From Pterois miles (taxonomy: Eukaryota; Chordata; Actinopteri; Perciformes; Scorpaenidae), in contig CAMQGK010000001.1 of the NCBI GenBank assembly GCA_947000775.1, positions 6,988,001 to 7,052,000 on the forward strand: a stretch of 64,000 nt of DNA, written 5' to 3'. This document shows, piece after piece, positions 53,601-59,200 of the stretch. The first letter of the stretch is position 1. Each line of letters opens with the position of its first letter. The translations under genes were made by a program, and so were the position numbers. The notes beneath the pieces were generated by a model. That model was not told the origin of the DNA. It searched no databases and was given only the letters and a program-made list of their open reading frames with translations.

Positions 53601-56170
53601 ACAGCATGATGTTCATTTAGTAAATCAGGGTCCCATTTAGAGTCAAATAGACCATAAATAAGGGACGATTTAGGGTGGGGCTACCTGTTGATTGACAGTA
53701 CAATCCCAGAGAATATTCAAGCTTTAATCCCTCCCATCCCCAGTTTATAATGACCCCACTATGCCCTCCCAAAATTGAATACATATAATGTGTAAAGCAC
53801 CATCATACCACTTCCTTCAATCCAGTCCCAATAAATTATTTTCCCTACTCACATGCCATTCTTGAAGCAACACCCTGACAGCCTCTGGGGAGATGTAAGG
53901 TCTCTTCCAGACCCGCAGCTTGGTCCTAATCTGCCCCAACAGGTCCAAAACTGTGTGGCGCTGCTCTCGGTACTCCAGCTTGATCCCATGGTATTTGGCA
54001 GTCACTCTCACACTAGTGAACCTGGTGAAGAAGACGTTCACAAACAAGGTTATACGAACGTGATCAAAATGAGAAACAAAACAACAACAACTCCCTGTTG
54101 GACGGCTTGAAACCTGATCATTTGTATGATGTTTAAATGTCACTGGCCCAGGATATCTCACATTTCTATAATTCACAGCCAACATTCCTAAAATACGCCG
54201 GCATAATCCACAATCTTAAAGTTCAGTTTGCTTCTCTGGTATCAGTATCAAATCAAAACTGTCTCCCTGAAACATCTAATACATTTCCAACCGATGGTCT
54301 GACACTGGAGCAGCAGCTTGCTCTCTTCTCCACGTGATAAAACAGAAATACAAGTGGTTTTCTCATTTCTGCCAGTTTGGATTTAATCCAGTAAGAAAAC
54401 ACCAGAGTTGATCTGACTGGTAAACTGGCTAGCTTGCCGTTTGGAAAATCACTTTATCAAGAGAAACAAAACCTCCGGCACTCTCAGATAAAGTAACTTC
54501 TTTTAGTTGTTAGGCTTTTGGCTGAAACGCGTACATCTGTTTGCCCTGTAAATAAATGAAGTTACTTCATCTGAGAGTGCCGGAGATTTTGTTTCTCTGG
54601 TTCATGCTGCTGCCTGGCACCAGATACATTTTTCAAGATTTGGAGTCGTACTATTGCTATGAAGCAACCAACATCAGATCCATGCAGCGGAGCTAAGCTA
54701 CAGATTTCAAATAGAAAATAACACTGAGCACGACACTATCTGTGAGTGCCCAAGATTTTGTTCATTCTCCATATGATTTCACACATGAGCACACAGAGTC
54801 CAGCTGAGAAAGCGCCCTCACCTCCTCTTTAGTTCATCCATCTTGTCAGTGGGAACCATCATGTTTCCATACTCATCTTGGTTCTGGAAGGACTGGAAGG
54901 TCTTCACATGCTGCGGCATCTCCTCCAGGCAGACCTACAGCCACATTGAGCACATTCACGTGAATATTTATGTTTAAATATAAATACAGAATCATTAAGA
55001 ACTATATTAATGCTTTACAGAGGACATAAGGGTATGCACATTATCTCAAAAACAAATGTACTTCAGGAACTGATCACTTAGTATGATTTTTTTATCCTTT
55101 TTGCTGAACAACAAACACTCAGAATAAAGAGGCTATTCTACAGAGGTTAATTATGTCTTAAATGTGGAAAACCCTGCCGAAGGAACCTGGGTTTACTGTC
55201 AGTATTATTGTTTATCTCACTTCCTGAAGTCATAAAGTTTAAGAGGTGGCTGCAGTGAATATTCACTTTGAGAAGCTCCTGTTTCTCCCTGGCGTCGTCA
55301 GCAGCTCGGCCGTGGTCCTGTGGGTCGCCGTCCTCCTCAGCCAGAGCCTTCTCCGTTTTCAGCAGCCAGCGAGCCACCGTGTCCAAGGGGGCTGGGAGAC
55401 TCATGTCTAACTCCACTTTGTATTCACGTAACTAAATGAAGAGAAAGGCACGAGTGAGTAGCTGCATGTACATGCTGCATGTTCATGCTGCAACAGGGAT
55501 TAAGAGGAGTATTTTTAAGGTTGCTGGCACATATCTCTTGCATATTTACAAGACATACACTGCATACTTTAGCATATATACATAAATAAGACAGGGGAAA
55601 ATGTAACTCTGACCAAACTAAAAACGATAAGTAGCGGGTTGGCTTTAAAGCTAGAGTGATGATGTGGGTATCACAAGAAATTATACAACCTAATGAATCC
55701 ACAGTCAGACAGGGCTAAATAATACACCTTGGTGAGGAAAAAACAGACATGGCCATTTTCACAGGGGTTCCTTGACCTTTGACCTCAAGATATATCAATG
55801 TAAATGGGTTCTCTGGGTACCCATGAGTCCCCCCTTTACAGACATGCCCACTTTATGGTAATCACATGCAGTTTTTTTGAATGAAGTATAAATGTGCTAT
55901 TTTCTCCTATTCTGAAATGGTGTGTTTGAATATTTCTGCATACTGGGGTCCATAAACCGAGTTGAATCCAATAAAATGGGTATCACTGTAAAACTGAGAC
56001 TGGATCCAGTGAGTCCAACTGTATTCATGTGTGATGATGTTAGTCCCCATAGGAGCCATTTCACTGAGCTCACTGTATAAAATGACCTGTGGTAGTGGTT
56101 AGGGTTAGTGACCTCTAGGATAATCACAGCCTCATGAAACTTTACAGCCACAAACTAGAGACCTACTACT

Positions 56171-56210
<40 letters not shown>

Positions 56211-59200
56211 TATCCTGGTAACTAGAGACCTAGAGCATTCAGAGGATGGATGGCTTTGTGCTTGGTTCCAAATCATTGCATGGCTTTTTCTATGGTGTTC
56301 CTCAAGATCTTGGTGTCATAATGTCATATCAAACAACCTTAACAGTTTTTTTTAAGTATAGATGGGACAAGAGATTTGAGTGGAACTGACCTTTTCAGTG
56401 AGGGCGTCCCACGCCTCTCTGAGAGCTCGCTGCTCCTCACTCAGTTTGGGGGTTCGTCTCATCGCCGTCAACAACGGCATAATGGGACGCCGCTGCTCAT
56501 TAAAGGACACCAGAAAGGTCTGAAATACCTGAGGGATGGAAAGGGTCATCTTCAGTGGCACTCCTGAACGGTTAACATTGACAGATTTGAAGGATCTACT
56601 TTTCTTTGCAGGACACTGACGACACACAGACATTCAGCAGGATAATGTTCAGATCAGAAAATTTATGGCACATAACATGAGCTGGCTGCTGCAAACTGAA
56701 GAAGCAGTAATAAAGCCACAGCAATAAGGCAATTTTGAAAAATGTCAGCATTTGCTATGGTGTGTGACAAGCCTGCCAGTTGTTTCTGCTATTGTACCAC
56801 TGGCCTGTATAAAACATTACATGCCCCTTATAAATTAAAAAGAAAATACCACTAATTAGTAAGGGAAATTACATAATATTTATTACAAATAATTCCTGAC
56901 AATGATCCTGATATATCTGACTTCAAGACATCTCTGACTACAGACATGCCGAAAATCAAACTGTTTTACTGTATTAATTTAGATTTTCCAAAGTCCCTAT
57001 TAGTGTATGATTAAACTTTTTCCCATGGTTTAAAAATCATAATAAATTGTAATATCGAATCTCAATAAAATATTGCAATACATATTGAATTGGCACCCAA
57101 GTATCATGATGGTATCGAATCTGGAGATAGGTGAATTGTCCCAGCTCTGATGAATGTGCCCCAATAATAAGCAGCATACTTAAAAATACTACAGTACAAT
57201 GTTTGGGTGTAATGATTGCTGACAGGAACTAGCTGTAAACGTACATGGTATCTCTCTGAGTAGCTCTCTCCTTCTGTGGAGTCCCATCCCTCCAGCAGCT
57301 CGTCGTAGGCGTGAACCAGCCAGCACGTCACTTCCTGTGCCTTCCGATCAGGCGTCGCCTGGCAACGTGGACAAAAAACAGTTACTGATTGAGTTACACC
57401 GTTAATCATGATCAGTGATATTTACTGTGACATAGGGCGCTTTTACGCCTGTAGTTTGGTTCAAAAGAAAAAACCCATGACACTGATCGTTGGAGTTTGT
57501 GGTCTGGTTCCTGTTCACACCTTTTAAAAATAAAGCAGCGGCGTTAACGTGACGTTATCCAGACTGATTGATAACTCGTTGATTCAACAGGATAAATGAC
57601 GGGAAATCAAATTCTGGAGAATGACAGAAGTTTATGCAGCACTTTAATCCTTCAGATGTGTTATCTGGATAATAACTGATCATAAGAATTATTAGTGTCA
57701 TTAAACTGCAATAAGACTGCATGTTATGAGTAATGACTAACAAGTACAGACAGGATGACAAGGAGGCAGCTTGTACAGTAAGGGTTTGAGGCTAATTACT
57801 GAGATCACTGTCACACTTTTTATGAACTTCTTAATGAACTGACAAAGTACACTGAATCAAATACAAGCACATTAGTTTTAACAGCTTTTGACCTATTAAT
57901 TAGGGAAATATCTGCGCGGATGTGCATCCATGTTGATTTGCATAAATAGGTTATATACATGCCCTCAAATACAGATCAATTTGCTCACTTCCTGAACAGA
58001 TTTCACAATCAGCAGATGATTTACTGGTACTTTAGCTTTTGAAATCAGGCTAAAATCACATCTCTGCCATCATAAAATCCTGTAGTTGGTTTGTTTGCGG
58101 TCATACGCTTGGTGGGCCGAGACCCACCTTTTCAAGTGGTCTCAGTTTGGTTCGCAACTGGATTCAGTTGACAGTTTTCACACCAGCCCAAAAGAACTGA
58201 AAAAACTGGGCAAATGGACCTGAGATTGTTGTAACCGAACCAAGCAGATTAGCTGTGCAAGCACCCTTCGTTAGTCTAGATAGCTTTATCTTTTATCTGC
58301 ACACTGGTCAAATTAAGACAACAGACACTAACACTAAAGACACTAATAGTGGCCTTATTATCTATCTCAGCCAAGACAAACTAGATTGCAACTTAATAAT
58401 ACCTAAACATGGGTCCACATCTCTCCTCACATGGCTTCACACTCTGTCTAGAGCTCAAATACAAACACATTAGGATTTGTTTTCTACACTTTTCTATTTA
58501 TTAGATAATAAACTAAGAGAGCAAAGCAAAGTGCTTTCCCACAAGGCACAAACTCTAGTCATGAGATACTTTACGCAGAACATAATGGCAGCTGGTGTGC
58601 CAAGATGTGCTGCAGTTCAAGCAAGCCCATACACAGGTTTGATTTGGCAACAAGGTTGTTGTTTTTCCACTCATAAGAACAGGCAACAACCATTCTGCTG
58701 TAAAAGGGAGTGACTGAGGCCATATTGAGAAGACATTCTTTAATACAATGCCTGTGGTAGGTTATCATGTTTAAGAATTCAGTGAATAATATTAGAGAAG
58801 CTATTATGCTTTTTCACTTTATCCCTTTCCTTAATTGTTTGTGCATGTAAAAGGTCTGTAAAGTTACAAAGTCTCAAGTCCAGGCCAAAGGGAGTTAGTC
58901 TGCCCCACAGAAGCACTGCTCCTGAACAGCCTGAAATGCCTCGTTTCAAGTCCCGCCTTTTCTTCTGTTACATGGTGATGTCACCAAGTGACATATCTGC
59001 GTAATACCTGCCTAGCGGCTAGTTTGGCAGACCCTCTAACAAAGTTAGTTAGAGCGGAGGTGGAACAGAGTCCGAAGAGTTTGTTCCAGTTGACTAATCA
59101 CAACAGTGGTCCAGCTGACCAATCAGAGCAGACAGGGCTTTACAGGAGGCGGGGGCGGGAGCTCCAAAGGCCCTGACAGACCAAGCTGACAGCGTGCTGA